This document shows, piece after piece, positions 17,120 to 25,537 of a DNA stretch of 64,000 bases. The notes under the pieces are model-generated. The model was not told the origin of the DNA, did not search any database, and saw only the letters and a program-made list of their open reading frames with translations. Positions within the stretch are counted from its first letter, which is position 1, and every line of letters begins with the position of its first letter. Source of the stretch: Treponema sp. (lineage in GTDB: Bacteria; Spirochaetota; Spirochaetia; Treponematales; Treponemataceae); NCBI GenBank assembly GCA_017525605.1, contig JAFXSM010000042.1:124001-188000 (forward strand), read 5' to 3'. The position numbers and the translations under genes are program-made.

Positions 17120-17974
17120 ATGGCTAAGATAGAATTTGAAATCGACGACGAAATTGCCGGAAAACTCGGCGAATTTGCTTCATCAACGGGGATTCCTGTG
17201 GAGGCGCTTTGCTCGCTGTTCGTCAGGAAGGTCGCTTTTGAGCAGCGCATTCCGTTTGAGGTTTCCGTAAAAAGAAAGTCTTTTTTGGGTGAAAGTTTCC
17301 GGAAGACCGACCCCGCGGTTCTTTCCCGCGTCCTTCAATCGTCGGGCGACAGCGTTTGCGCGTCCGTCCTTTCTTCGCTCGATTCCGGGATGGCCGCGAA
17401 ACTCATGGAATCATTCCCCGTGGAGCGGCAGGCGAACATCTTTTCGATTATGTCGATGGGCGGCGGCTTTTCAAAAAGCGTCATGGAGGCGATTGAGAAG
17501 AGCGTCCTGAGCGAAGTCGTTGACGAGCAGAACAAGGAAAGCGCATCCACGTTCGACATCGAATCTTCCGCGCGTATTTTTTCGGCGATGAACTATAACT
17601 CGTGCTCGAGAGTCCTTCCTTTTATCGAAAAACTCTCTTCGGAGACATTCACCGAGCTGAACAAGCGCATTTTCATGTTCGAGGATATCGTGCTGCTCGA
17701 CGACCGCTCTATTCAGATAGTGCTCCGCGAGGTGGATCAGGTTGAGCTTGCAAAAGCGTTGAAAGGTGCCGACAGCGAGGTGTGCGACAAAATCTACAGG
17801 AACATGTCGAAGCGCGCCGCCACCATGCTCAAAGAGGAAATGGAGTTTCTTGGGCCTCTCTCCATAAAAGATGTCTATGAGGAGAGAGAGAAAATAGTCT
17901 CCGTGATACGCCGGCTTGAAGAGTCCGGAGATATTGTCATAGCCCGTCCTGGCGAGTACGAAGATTTTATCTAA
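17120..17974 (+). CDS. RelB/DinJ-like N-terminus fused to FliG middle and C-terminal domains
   Basis: A 284-residue protein with a perfect AAGGAGG site. Residues 1 to about 53 match a RelB/DinJ antitoxin head: KIEFEIDDEIAGKLGEF, STGIPVEALCSLFVRK and the RIPFEV tail parallel DinJ's RIDEDL, GLTISDLVR and ALPFDL. Residues from about 60 follow FliG. An armadillo-like middle domain has the EHPQ FliM-binding motif changed to TDPA. The C-terminal domain has MFEDIVLLDDRSIQIVLREV, ALKGAD, NMSKRAATMLKEE and IVSVIRRLEESGDIVIA. The torque helix keeps its charged Arg and acidic pair. The FliF-binding N-terminal domain is missing. It is unlikely to be an ordinary rotor subunit; a DNA-binding regulator that senses the stator or rotor is one inference. 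Confidence 0.8.
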   Translation: MAKIEFEIDDEIAGKLGEFASSTGIPVEALCSLFVRKVAFEQRIPFEVSVKRKSFLGESFRKTDPAVLSRVLQSSGDSVCASVLSSLDSGMAAKLMESFPVERQANIFSIMSMGGGFSKSVMEAIEKSVLSEVVDEQNKESASTFDIESSARIFSAMNYNSCSRVLPFIEKLSSETFTELNKRIFMFEDIVLLDDRSIQIVLREVDQVELAKALKGADSEVCDKIYRNMSKRAATMLKEEMEFLGPLSIKDVYEEREKIVSVIRRLEESGDIVIARPGEYEDFI

Positions 17975-18021
17975 AAGTTACCACTCTGCTTTTCAAAAAT
18001 GTTTTTTTTATGGAGGAAAAA

Positions 18022-18429
18022 ATGAAATTCACAGAAGAAGAGATGGAAATCGCGCGTGCGATTTGCAAGGAGTTTTTCTCGTTGAGCGAAAAAGCCCGCC
18101 GCGAAGGGCTTCTCGCCCTTGATTGGGTTTTGGGTGAAGGCATTGTTTTGTCTAGCATCGGCGGAAAATACGGAGAGTTCGCGCAAATCCTTCTGAAGAA
18201 TGTAGTCGACGGCATTGATTTGAGCACTGTTCAGCAGATTGGAAAGACTCTCGCCGCTTCTTCGAATCTTTCCGATGGCGACAACGCGCTTTTCGAGATG
18301 ATAATCTGCGGTGTCTCAAGCATCCAGGTCGGCGACAACCCACGCATCCTCGCGCAAAAGCTCGCTGCTTTCACCGGCATCGAAAACTACACCAGCTTCC
18401 TAACCGATTTGGGCGCGAATGATTACTGA
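18022..18429 (+). CDS. Soluble MotA cytoplasmic-domain homologue
   Basis: About 135 residues with no transmembrane helix. The start at 18022 follows GGAGG; an ATG at 18010 overlaps that site. Two blocks match the cytoplasmic parts of the stator protein MotA. The first, LSEKARREGLLALD and LKNVVDGID, is the loop after helix 2 (ARREGLLALE and AVDGQS in Bacillus MotA). The second, EMIICGVSSIQVGDNPRILA, is the tail after helix 4 (MIEGVLSVLEGQAPKVIEQK). The intervening helices 3-4 are absent, so the domain is stitched into a soluble protein. In flagellar motors this MotA region contacts the FliG C-terminal helix, and a FliG C-terminal domain is encoded 47 bases upstream, so the two may bind each other. 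Confidence 0.75.
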   Translation: MKFTEEEMEIARAICKEFFSLSEKARREGLLALDWVLGEGIVLSSIGGKYGEFAQILLKNVVDGIDLSTVQQIGKTLAASSNLSDGDNALFEMIICGVSSIQVGDNPRILAQKLAAFTGIENYTSFLTDLGANDY

Positions 18430-18436
18430 TTTTATG

Positions 18437-18473
18437 AGCCGCTTGGGGAGGTAGCCTTGGGCGGCTGTTTTTT
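18437..18473 (+). terminator. Terminator after MotA-like gene
   Basis: AGCCGC and GCGGCT pair across an 18-base loop, followed by G and seven T. Confidence 0.75.
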
Positions 18474-18583
18474 TCGTGCGGGCTACTGCCATAGAGGAGG
18501 TTCCATGCCATGTACTCGTTGAAGAATGTCTGCTCGAATTTTTGCTTCTGGAAATTTCCTTCTCGTACAAATCCCCTGTTTCG

Positions 18584-18592
18584 TGTTAGAAT
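18584..18592 (+). promoter_or_regulatory. Extended -10 ending 6 bases before pyrB start
   Basis: TGTTAGAAT matches an extended -10 (TGnTAnAAT). Its spacing places transcription at the A of the pyrB ATG at 18599, and no Shine-Dalgarno is present, so the pyrB message may be leaderless. Confidence 0.45.
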
Positions 18593-18598
18593 CAACTC

Positions 18599-19519
18599 AT
18601 GCTGAAAGGTAGAAATCTTATTAAACCGAATGATTTGACTGTCGCTGAAATTGACGAGATATGCTCGTTGGCGGAGCAAATTATTGTTGATCCTAATTCT
18701 TTTAATGAAGTGTGTCGCGGGAAAATTCTTGCGACACTTTTTTTTGAGCCAAGCACCAGAACGAGGCTTTCATTTGAGGCTGCGATGCTTCATCTTGGAG
18801 GAGCCGTGGAGGGCTTTTCCGATGCGGCGAACAGCTCGACTGCGAAAGGAGAAAGCCTTGCCGACACAATCCGCACGGTATCTTCGTATGTTGACGTGAT
18901 TGCGATGAGAAATCCGAAAGAGGGAGCCGCGCTTCTCGCAAGCCGCTATTCCTCATGCCCGATTATAAACGCAGGCGACGGCGGACATTTCCATCCGACG
19001 CAGACGCTGACCGACATGCTCACAATCCGCGCGTTGCAGGGCGGGTTCGAAGGTCACACAATCGGCTTCTGCGGCGACCTCAAATTCGGGCGCACTGTGC
19101 ATTCGCTTTCGGAGGCGATGAGCCGCTACAAGAACAACAAATTCGTCTTCATCTCTCCGAACGAGCTTGCGGTGCCGGAATACATCACGCAGTATCTGAA
19201 CGAAGCCGGAATCGAATACACGACTGCGGAACGTCTTGAAAGCGTAATCGGAGATTTGGACATTCTCTACATGACGCGCGTCCAGAAAGAACGTTTCTTC
19301 AACGAGCAGGATTACATTCGTCTCAAGGACAGTTACATCCTCGACAAGCAGAAGATGACTCTCGCAAGGAAGAACATGATTGTCCTGCATCCTCTTCCGC
19401 GCGTGAACGAGATTGCGCCTGAAGTTGATGACGACCCTCGCGCAGCATATTTCAAGCAGGTGAAGTACGGAATGTATGTCCGAATGGCTCTTATTGCAAA
19501 GTTGACAGGAGTTTTGTGA
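18599..19519 (+). CDS. pyrB: Aspartate carbamoyltransferase, catalytic subunit
   Basis: A 306-residue protein with the carbamoyl-phosphate motif [15 protein letters not shown], the neighbouring [12 protein letters not shown] loop, the HPTQTLTDM segment and HPLPRVNEI near the C-terminus. It joins carbamoyl phosphate and aspartate to carbamoyl aspartate in pyrimidine synthesis. The next gene encodes the regulatory chain and overlaps its stop codon by one base, so the enzyme is probably the allosteric c6r6 type. The start lacks a ribosome-binding site. Confidence 0.96.
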   Translation: MLKGRNLIKPNDLTVAEIDEICSLAEQIIVDPNSFNEVCRGKILATLFFEPSTRTRLSFEAAMLHLGGAVEGFSDAANSSTAKGESLADTIRTVSSYVDVIAMRNPKEGAALLASRYSSCPIINAGDGGHFHPTQTLTDMLTIRALQGGFEGHTIGFCGDLKFGRTVHSLSEAMSRYKNNKFVFISPNELAVPEYITQYLNEAGIEYTTAERLESVIGDLDILYMTRVQKERFFNEQDYIRLKDSYILDKQKMTLARKNMIVLHPLPRVNEIAPEVDDDPRAAYFKQVKYGMYVRMALIAKLTGVL

Positions 19520-19953
19520 TGCTGAACATTGACACGATAAAAAACGGATTGGTCATCGACCACATAAAAGCCGGCTACGGAACGCAGATTTTCCACCAGC
19601 TCGGGCTGGACAGGGCGAATTTCAGCTGCGCGCTCATAATGAATGTCCCGTCAAAAAAATCGGGCAAGAAGGACATGATAAAAATCGACAACATAATCAG
19701 CATCGATTATTCAGTCCTCGGCTTCATCGACCCGCACATCTCAATCAACGTCATTCAGGACGAGAAGATTGTGAAGAAAATCAAGATGGAGCTTCCCGAG
19801 CGCATCGAGAACGTAATCCAATGCAAGAACCCGAGATGCATCACGATTACGGAGAAATACGTTCCGAGCGTCTTCAAGCTTACGAACCGCGAAAAAGGGC
19901 AGTATAAATGCGAATATTGCGATGCTCTTTACAACTCCGGCTCAATCGACTAG
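19519..19953 (+). CDS. pyrI: Aspartate carbamoyltransferase, regulatory subunit
   Basis: A 144-residue protein. The N-terminal allosteric domain has [15 protein letters not shown] and the nucleotide-binding strands. The C-terminal zinc domain has four Cys in the pattern CKNPRC and CEYC. It binds CTP/ATP and bridges catalytic trimers. The ATG at 19519 shares its A with the pyrB stop (TGATG), so translation is coupled; a GTG three bases earlier is less likely. Confidence 0.95.
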   Translation: MLNIDTIKNGLVIDHIKAGYGTQIFHQLGLDRANFSCALIMNVPSKKSGKKDMIKIDNIISIDYSVLGFIDPHISINVIQDEKIVKKIKMELPERIENVIQCKNPRCITITEKYVPSVFKLTNREKGQYKCEYCDALYNSGSID

Positions 19954-20011
19954 GAATGTCAGTGAAAATTCGGTTTTCAGCGGTTTTCGCCCGGACATTA
20001 TCGTTTTTGTG

Positions 20012-20030
20012 AAAAATCCGCTCGGATTTT
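20012..20030 (+). terminator. Hairpin 3' of pyrI
   Basis: AAAATCCG and CGGATTTT pair around a tight loop 60 bases after the pyrI stop. The T tract is within the stem, so termination strength is uncertain. Confidence 0.4.
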
Positions 20031-20120
20031 CAGATTGAAAGCAGACGTTCTTTTTGCTAACATTTTTATCGTAAATCAACGGCCTTGTGCCGATAAAATA
20101 TTTTTTAGGAGATTAAAAAC

Positions 20121-21146
20121 ATGGCAAAAGTAGTTACTTTTGGCGAATTGATGCTTCGCATCCAGCCTGCTGATTACTATCGTTTCGTTCAGGTTGACAC
20201 AATGACAACAACTTTCGGTGGCGGTGAGGCTAACGTTGCAGTTTCTTTGGCAAACTACGGCGATGACGCTTACTTCGTAACAAAGCTCCCTACACACGAA
20301 ACCGGACAGGCTACTGTTAACTCACTCCGCAAATACGGCGTTCACACAGAATTCATCGTCCGTGGCGGTCCACGCGTCGGTATCTACTACAACGAAAAGG
20401 GCGCATCTCAGCGTGGTTCAAAGTGCGTTTACGACCGCGCAGGCTCTTCAATCCAGCTTGCTAAGCCGGAAGAATTCGACTGGAACAAAATCCTCGACGG
20501 AGCTTCTTGGTTCCACATCACAGGTATCACACCGGCTCTCGGACCAAACATGGTCAAGGCTTGTATCGAAGGCTGCAAAGTAGCTCGCGAAAAGGGAATC
20601 ACAACTTCTTGTGACCTCAACTACCGCGGAAAGCTCTGGACAAAGGACGAAGCTCGCGCTGCAATGACAGAAATCTGTAAGTACGTTGACGTTTGTATCT
20701 CTAACGAGGACGATGCTAACGACGTATTCGGAATCAAGTCTGAGGGAACAGACACAACTAAGGGTGAGCTCAACAACGACGGCTACCTCTCAGTTGCTCG
20801 CCAGCTCAAAGAGAAATTCGGTTTCAAGAAAGTTGCAATCACACTCCGCACTTCTATCAACGCAAACCGCAACCTCTGGCAGGCACTCCTCTATGTTGAT
20901 GACAAAGACTACGCATTCTCTAAGCAGTACGACATGAACATCGTTGACCGCGTTGGCGGCGGCGACTCATTCGGCGGCGGTCTCATCCACTCACAGCTCA
21001 AGGGTATGAACACTCAGGATTCTATCAACTGGGCAGTTGCAGCTTCTTGCTTGAAGCACTCAATCATCGGAGACTACAACATGGTTTCTGAGGACGAGGT
21101 CAACAAGCTCGCAGGCGGCGACGGATCTGGTAGAATCCAGAGGTAA
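20121..21146 (+). CDS. kdgK: PfkB-family sugar kinase, probable 2-keto-3-deoxygluconate kinase
   Basis: A 341-residue ribokinase-fold kinase. The N-terminal signature is VVTFGELMLRI and GGGEANVAVSLANYG; the C-terminal ATP/catalytic signature is VDRVGGGDSFGGGLI, containing the catalytic Asp. The overall pattern fits 2-keto-3-deoxygluconate kinases, which phosphorylate the end product of pectin, alginate and uronate breakdown. Codon choice is strongly biased (few rare codons), suggesting high expression. It has a good site AGGAG before the start. No Entner-Doudoroff aldolase neighbours it, but a KdgF-like cupin and TRAP system are encoded 11-14 kb away. Substrate assignment is an inference from subfamily resemblance. 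Confidence 0.75.
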   Translation: MAKVVTFGELMLRIQPADYYRFVQVDTMTTTFGGGEANVAVSLANYGDDAYFVTKLPTHETGQATVNSLRKYGVHTEFIVRGGPRVGIYYNEKGASQRGSKCVYDRAGSSIQLAKPEEFDWNKILDGASWFHITGITPALGPNMVKACIEGCKVAREKGITTSCDLNYRGKLWTKDEARAAMTEICKYVDVCISNEDDANDVFGIKSEGTDTTKGELNNDGYLSVARQLKEKFGFKKVAITLRTSINANRNLWQALLYVDDKDYAFSKQYDMNIVDRVGGGDSFGGGLIHSQLKGMNTQDSINWAVAASCLKHSIIGDYNMVSEDEVNKLAGGDGSGRIQR

Positions 21147-21241
21147 ATCGCAAGCGATTTACCTCAACGACAACTCTTGCGAGTTGTCGAGATTTGCTTC
21201 GCAATTAACCTCAACGACAACTTTTCAAGTTGTCGAGATAA
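21147..21241 (+). repeat. Tandem pair of palindromic hairpin repeats
   Basis: Two adjacent near-copies of about 45 bases, each made of ACCTCAACGACAACT, a short loop, AGTTGTCGAGAT and a TTGC tail. Each forms an 8-bp stem CGACAACT/AGTTGTCG, with smaller palindromes between (for example AATCGCAAGCGATT). They sit between the sugar-kinase stop and its terminator. Confidence 0.75.
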
Positions 21242-21246
21242 TTTGC

Positions 21247-21280
21247 AAACTCCATTCGGTTTCGGGTGGAGTTTTTTTTT
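21247..21280 (+). terminator. Terminator after sugar kinase
   Basis: AAACTCCA and TGGAGTTT pair over a 12-base loop; the T of the stem continue into a run of nine or more. Confidence 0.85.
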
Positions 21281-21303
21281 GCGCCATGCTGATTTTCGCT
21301 TTT

Positions 21304-24300
21304 TCACTCGTAAATCACGAACGCTGCCCAGTAATATGGTGCGCTCCATTTTTCGCTTTTTTTGAATTCGTCTTTTGTCTTTTTGTAGGCATCTTTGTAC
21401 GAAAGTCCCGAATGTGTTTTTTTGTACAGCGAAACCATAAACGCGCTCGTCGCCTCGTCATCGACGCTCCAGAGAGTCACGCCCACCTGACTCGCGCCTG
21501 CCTGCAAGAACGCGCGGCTCAATCCCTCGAATCCCTCGCCGGAGCGAAGCCCCGAAAGTCCGGTCTGGCACGCGGAAAGGTTCACGAAATCGGCTTTTAT
21601 GTTCAGGGTCGCGGCTTCGGAAATCCGCAAGTAGCCGTCCTCGTTTTCGCTTTTCACGATTGAGCCTGCCTCGGAAAAGACAAGCCCCGAAAGCGAAGGC
21701 TCCGACTCGTCGAAATATCCGTGGCACGCAAAATGCAGGATTGGAAAAGATGCAAGCTCGCCGCTTTTTGAAAGTTCTTTTACGGTCTTTTCATTTGCGT
21801 TTTCGCCAAGCAAAGTTTTCATCCCGCTTCCGAAAACGTGTTTCCGAATTCCTTCAATTTCAGCTCCGGTTCCGGGAATGTTCTGCCAGCTGATTTGCTC
21901 GACTTTCGCCTTCAGTTTCTCGGTTGCGGATGTTTTTCCTGCAACCAGAAGTTTTTTCTTCTGGATTCCCCTGCTTCCGTTTTCTCCGCCATTTTCGTAT
22001 GCGGGGTTTCCGATTGCAAAGCATTTTTCGTTTCCGCCGCTTTTCACGTTCTTCGTCAACGCGCTAACTGAAACAGACGGCGAAAAGCTAACGGCGTATT
22101 TCGAGCCGAATTCGCCGATTTTTTCCCCGAGCAAATCGAAAGGAACGGAGTGAAGAGTGCCGTCGGGGACGATGATTACGTTTTTCACATCAGAATTGAA
22201 TTCTTTTTCCGCGTCTTTCAAAAGCGAATCGTAAAGTTTTTTCGCGCTCGCTTCCAGGCGCACGTCGGAAAACGAAGCTTTTTCGTCCACAAGCAGATTC
22301 CTGAAAATCTCGGTTTCTTTTTTTATCGCGTCGGAATCTTTTATCGGAACAGCAGAGATTTTTTCGCTGGAGACGATTATGCACCACGAGCTGTTTTCGA
22401 GGACGGCGGAAGATTTTTTCAGTTTGGACGCGATGTTTCTGTTCAATGTAGAAAATTCAGGATTCCAAATCACATATTCGAGAATCATTGTGTCGGAAGG
22501 GCATTTTTCCATGATTTCTTTCGCATCGATTGGCGACGGGAAAAGAAGTTCTGCACATTTCGGATTTTTCTTCACGAGCGAATCCTGAAGTTTCTGAAGC
22601 TCGCGCTCAGTTTCTATCAGGTTCTGCTGCTTCTGTTCCTTTTCTTTTTCTGTCTGCGACAAAATTTCAGTCCTTAGTTCGCTTATCGTTTTCGTAAGTT
22701 TCTCATATTGAATTTTGTCGGCGGAACTTATTCCGGGAAGAGAGAGCGCGGTACGAGTCCCAAGCTGCTCCAAAAATCCGCGGTTCCTGAATGATTCCGA
22801 ATAAAAAAGCGCGGAAGCCGTGTCGTGATTTTTCAGTGCAAGGTCGATTGCGCTGTAGTAAAGCGGATAGACCTGGGCCGTAAGTTCCGTCCTGTCGTCC
22901 GGGTACGAGGCGAGGCGAGCTTTTTCCGCCTGCGCAATCCCAAGCTCGCACGCTTTTTTCATTATGGACATCACATATTCTTTGTTCTCTTCGTTTTTGA
23001 ATTCGAAATTTATCGCGTCGAAACCGCTCTTCGTGAAAACGACGATCTCTGTCATCCTGTCGATGACGTAATTGTGCTCGTCGGAATTCTCAAAACATTC
23101 GATTGCTTTTTCGAGAAGTGAATATCCCTCAAAGACATCCTGAACCGAGCCTTTTTTCAGATAAATCTGCGAAAGCTCCCACAAAATGAGTGCTTTGTGC
23201 CAGCCCAATTCTTTCGATTCGCCTTCGAATATTTCAAGGGCGACTTTCAGCGAATTTTCCGCCTCGTCAATTTTCCCGAGATTTTCCAGAACTTTTGACA
23301 TCTGGGTGAGCAATTGTGCTTCGAATGTGCTTTTTTCTCCGTGGATTTTCCTGAAAATTGAAAGTGCCTTTTCGTAATATCCGATTGCTTCCTCGTTTTT
23401 TGAAAGGGCGGCGCAGGTGTTCGCGATGTTTATGTACGAAGCCGCAACAGTGTCGCTTTCGGAACCGAACGTCAAAAGCTGAATGTCAATCGCTTTTTTC
23501 TGGAATTTGTACGCCTCGCTAATCTTCCCCTCGATGAAATAGACACGCGAAATAATCATGTAAGTTTTCGCCTTGTAAAATTCATCGTTTGTTCTTGTCT
23601 TTTCAAGAATGTCGAGCGCGCGTGTTATGTAAGCATCCGCACGAATCAGATTTTTCTTCAGGCAGCTTTTGAATGCCTCGAATGCGCACACGGAAGCGAA
23701 ATTCACATCCGGGTATCCGTTTTTCTTTTCGAGTTTCTCGTAGATTTCGTGCGCAGTTTCAAGCGCATTCACGGACTCGTCCCTTTCGCCGAGCATGTCG
23801 TAAATCGTCGAGATGTCGTTGTAGAACACGGCAACGTTGCTTTCGTTTTCATCAGCCTTTTTTCCGGTTGCGATTGCTTTCAGTAAAAAATCTTTTGCCG
23901 AGTTGTAATCGCCCGTGTTCGCATACGCCATTCCCGTTCCTTCGTAGATGATTGCTTCCGTTTTGTAATCAGCGATGCCGCTTTTTTCAAGATAGACGAG
24001 TGCGTTTTTGTAAGATTCAATCGCGTCGTAAGGTTTTCCGCCGAAAACTTGGGAATTCGCAAGCGCGGTGTACGAACTGACAAGATAGGCGATGCAGCTT
24101 TGCGTAAGCTCGCTTTTTTCCTGATGCGTCTTCTCCGAAAGTGAAAATGATTTTTCCAGATAGAAAACCGCATTTTCGAATTTCACAAGCGCGTATGACA
24201 CCACGCCCAAATGGAAGTTCACCCAAATCGCGTCCATGGATTCGCCAAGATTCAGCCGGGAAAGAATAGCGTCGATTTTTGAAAGGCATTCCTCCGCTTC

Positions 24301-24495
24301 CTTGAATTTCTGATTCTGAATGAGAAGAACCGCCATATTCGCAAGCTGAAGCTCGTGCTGACCGCTGTCCTCGCCGTATTTTTCTTTTGCGGCCGCAATG
24401 TTTTTTTCGAGCGCGTCTCTTTTCTCTTCGAATTCTTGAGAAAAGCTTTGAAATCCAACACAAAAAAGCAAAAGCAAACAGAAAAGTTTTTTCAT
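21304..24495 (-). CDS. TPR-CHAT protein (caspase-like peptidase with tetratricopeptide repeats)
   Basis: A 1063-residue protein with a signal peptide (MKKLFCLLLLFCVGFQSFS). About 500 residues of tetratricopeptide-like helical repeats follow (segments such as AVFYLEKSFSLSEK and AIGYYEKALSIFRKI). A coiled-coil stretch rich in Glu/Gln comes next, then a CHAT domain at the C-terminus. The catalytic His is in LHFACHGYFDES and the Cys in VNLSACQTGLSG; GVTLWSVDDEAT and a final APYYWAAFVIYE are family hallmarks. CHAT domains are caspase-like cysteine peptidases; some are activated by partner proteins. The signal sequence places this one outside the cytoplasm. It is monocistronic, divergent from the gene at 24528. 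Confidence 0.9.
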   Translation of the reverse strand: MKKLFCLLLLFCVGFQSFSQEFEEKRDALEKNIAAAKEKYGEDSGQHELQLANMAVLLIQNQKFKEAEECLSKIDAILSRLNLGESMDAIWVNFHLGVVSYALVKFENAVFYLEKSFSLSEKTHQEKSELTQSCIAYLVSSYTALANSQVFGGKPYDAIESYKNALVYLEKSGIADYKTEAIIYEGTGMAYANTGDYNSAKDFLLKAIATGKKADENESNVAVFYNDISTIYDMLGERDESVNALETAHEIYEKLEKKNGYPDVNFASVCAFEAFKSCLKKNLIRADAYITRALDILEKTRTNDEFYKAKTYMIISRVYFIEGKISEAYKFQKKAIDIQLLTFGSESDTVAASYINIANTCAALSKNEEAIGYYEKALSIFRKIHGEKSTFEAQLLTQMSKVLENLGKIDEAENSLKVALEIFEGESKELGWHKALILWELSQIYLKKGSVQDVFEGYSLLEKAIECFENSDEHNYVIDRMTEIVVFTKSGFDAINFEFKNEENKEYVMSIMKKACELGIAQAEKARLASYPDDRTELTAQVYPLYYSAIDLALKNHDTASALFYSESFRNRGFLEQLGTRTALSLPGISSADKIQYEKLTKTISELRTEILSQTEKEKEQKQQNLIETERELQKLQDSLVKKNPKCAELLFPSPIDAKEIMEKCPSDTMILEYVIWNPEFSTLNRNIASKLKKSSAVLENSSWCIIVSSEKISAVPIKDSDAIKKETEIFRNLLVDEKASFSDVRLEASAKKLYDSLLKDAEKEFNSDVKNVIIVPDGTLHSVPFDLLGEKIGEFGSKYAVSFSPSVSVSALTKNVKSGGNEKCFAIGNPAYENGGENGSRGIQKKKLLVAGKTSATEKLKAKVEQISWQNIPGTGAEIEGIRKHVFGSGMKTLLGENANEKTVKELSKSGELASFPILHFACHGYFDESEPSLSGLVFSEAGSIVKSENEDGYLRISEAATLNIKADFVNLSACQTGLSGLRSGEGFEGLSRAFLQAGASQVGVTLWSVDDEATSAFMVSLYKKTHSGLSYKDAYKKTKDEFKKSEKWSAPYYWAAFVIYE

Positions 24496-24527
24496 GGATC
24501 GACCTCGGTTGCGATTGTTATGAAAAT

Positions 24528-25487
24528 ATGGTGAAATTCAACGCTATGCTGAATATTTTACATTTAGAGCAAAAATCCATTTTTTTCAAGAAAATCTTTT
24601 TGTCTTTTGTTCTCGTTGCGTTCACGGCGAATGTGTGCCTTGCAAATTCTTTGAATCCAGTTGCAGCCGTAAGCCACGCGAATGAGACAAGCGACACGAG
24701 CAGCGAGGATGCTGAAGACGCACTTGCAAAAGGAGTCGTGTTTCTAGGTATTTTGGCATGTGTCGGAATCGGAATTTCATATTATTGGCTGAATTCGGTT
24801 CAGTTTCTGGACTACCCGTATCAGGATACAGGCGAATATTATCCCGGCGACAAGAAATTGCCGGGCGAAGGAAACTACGTCATGCGCGGTGAGTTCGAGG
24901 ACATTTTCACGCACAGCGACCCCGGATATTGCACGAACCGCTTCTCAATCGACACGTCGTTCGTGTGGATGAATAAAATCGGGCTTGGTGCCGAAAGCCG
25001 CTTTGAAGGTCTTTTCTTTCCGTACATCGGCCCATACATCGAAAACCTCGCGATTTACAACGTTCAGAAAGGCGAATTCCACTTCAACGGCAAGGGATTC
25101 CGCGACAACATAAAGCTCGGAGGTCAGATTTCGCTTTTGCAGTCGAATCTGCTTTCGGCGAGCTTCATTCTTTCGTACACGAACTGGTCGAGCAAATCGT
25201 TCGAGAATTTCAGCAACGGAATCAATGTCGGCGCAATATTCCGCTCATACCCGATAAAACCGCTCACGTTCGAGTGGAAATTCGGCTGGCAGTTTTATTC
25301 GAGCGACTTCAAGATTTTCGAGTCGAACTTGCAGGCAGGAATCATGATGAAGAACTATGAGATTTTTGCCGCATGGAAAGTCCTAGCGTTCGATTATGAA
25401 AGCGACGATTTTTATCAGCATTTTGGAAATTTCTACGGATTCGCGCTCGGTCTTCGGCTGCACATGAATCTCGGTACGAATTTGTAG
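24528..25487 (+). CDS. Predicted outer-membrane barrel-like protein
   Basis: About 320 residues. The start is uncertain: ATGs at 24528 and 24546 are both possible and neither has a clear ribosome-binding site. A hydrophobic segment (FFKKIFLSFVLVAFTANVCLA) acts as a signal peptide. A second short hydrophobic helix (GVVFLGILACVGIGISYYW) and then many alternating aromatic strands follow (FILSYTNWSSKSFENF, FEWKFGWQFYSSDFKIF, GNFYGFALGLRLHMNL). The final strand ending in a hydrophobic residue set suits an outer-membrane beta barrel. No named family is recognised. Confidence 0.6.
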   Translation: MVKFNAMLNILHLEQKSIFFKKIFLSFVLVAFTANVCLANSLNPVAAVSHANETSDTSSEDAEDALAKGVVFLGILACVGIGISYYWLNSVQFLDYPYQDTGEYYPGDKKLPGEGNYVMRGEFEDIFTHSDPGYCTNRFSIDTSFVWMNKIGLGAESRFEGLFFPYIGPYIENLAIYNVQKGEFHFNGKGFRDNIKLGGQISLLQSNLLSASFILSYTNWSSKSFENFSNGINVGAIFRSYPIKPLTFEWKFGWQFYSSDFKIFESNLQAGIMMKNYEIFAAWKVLAFDYESDDFYQHFGNFYGFALGLRLHMNLGTNL

Positions 25488-25537
25488 AAGTTTGCATCAA
25501 ATTGAATTTCGCAAATTGAATTTTTCAAACTGAATTT

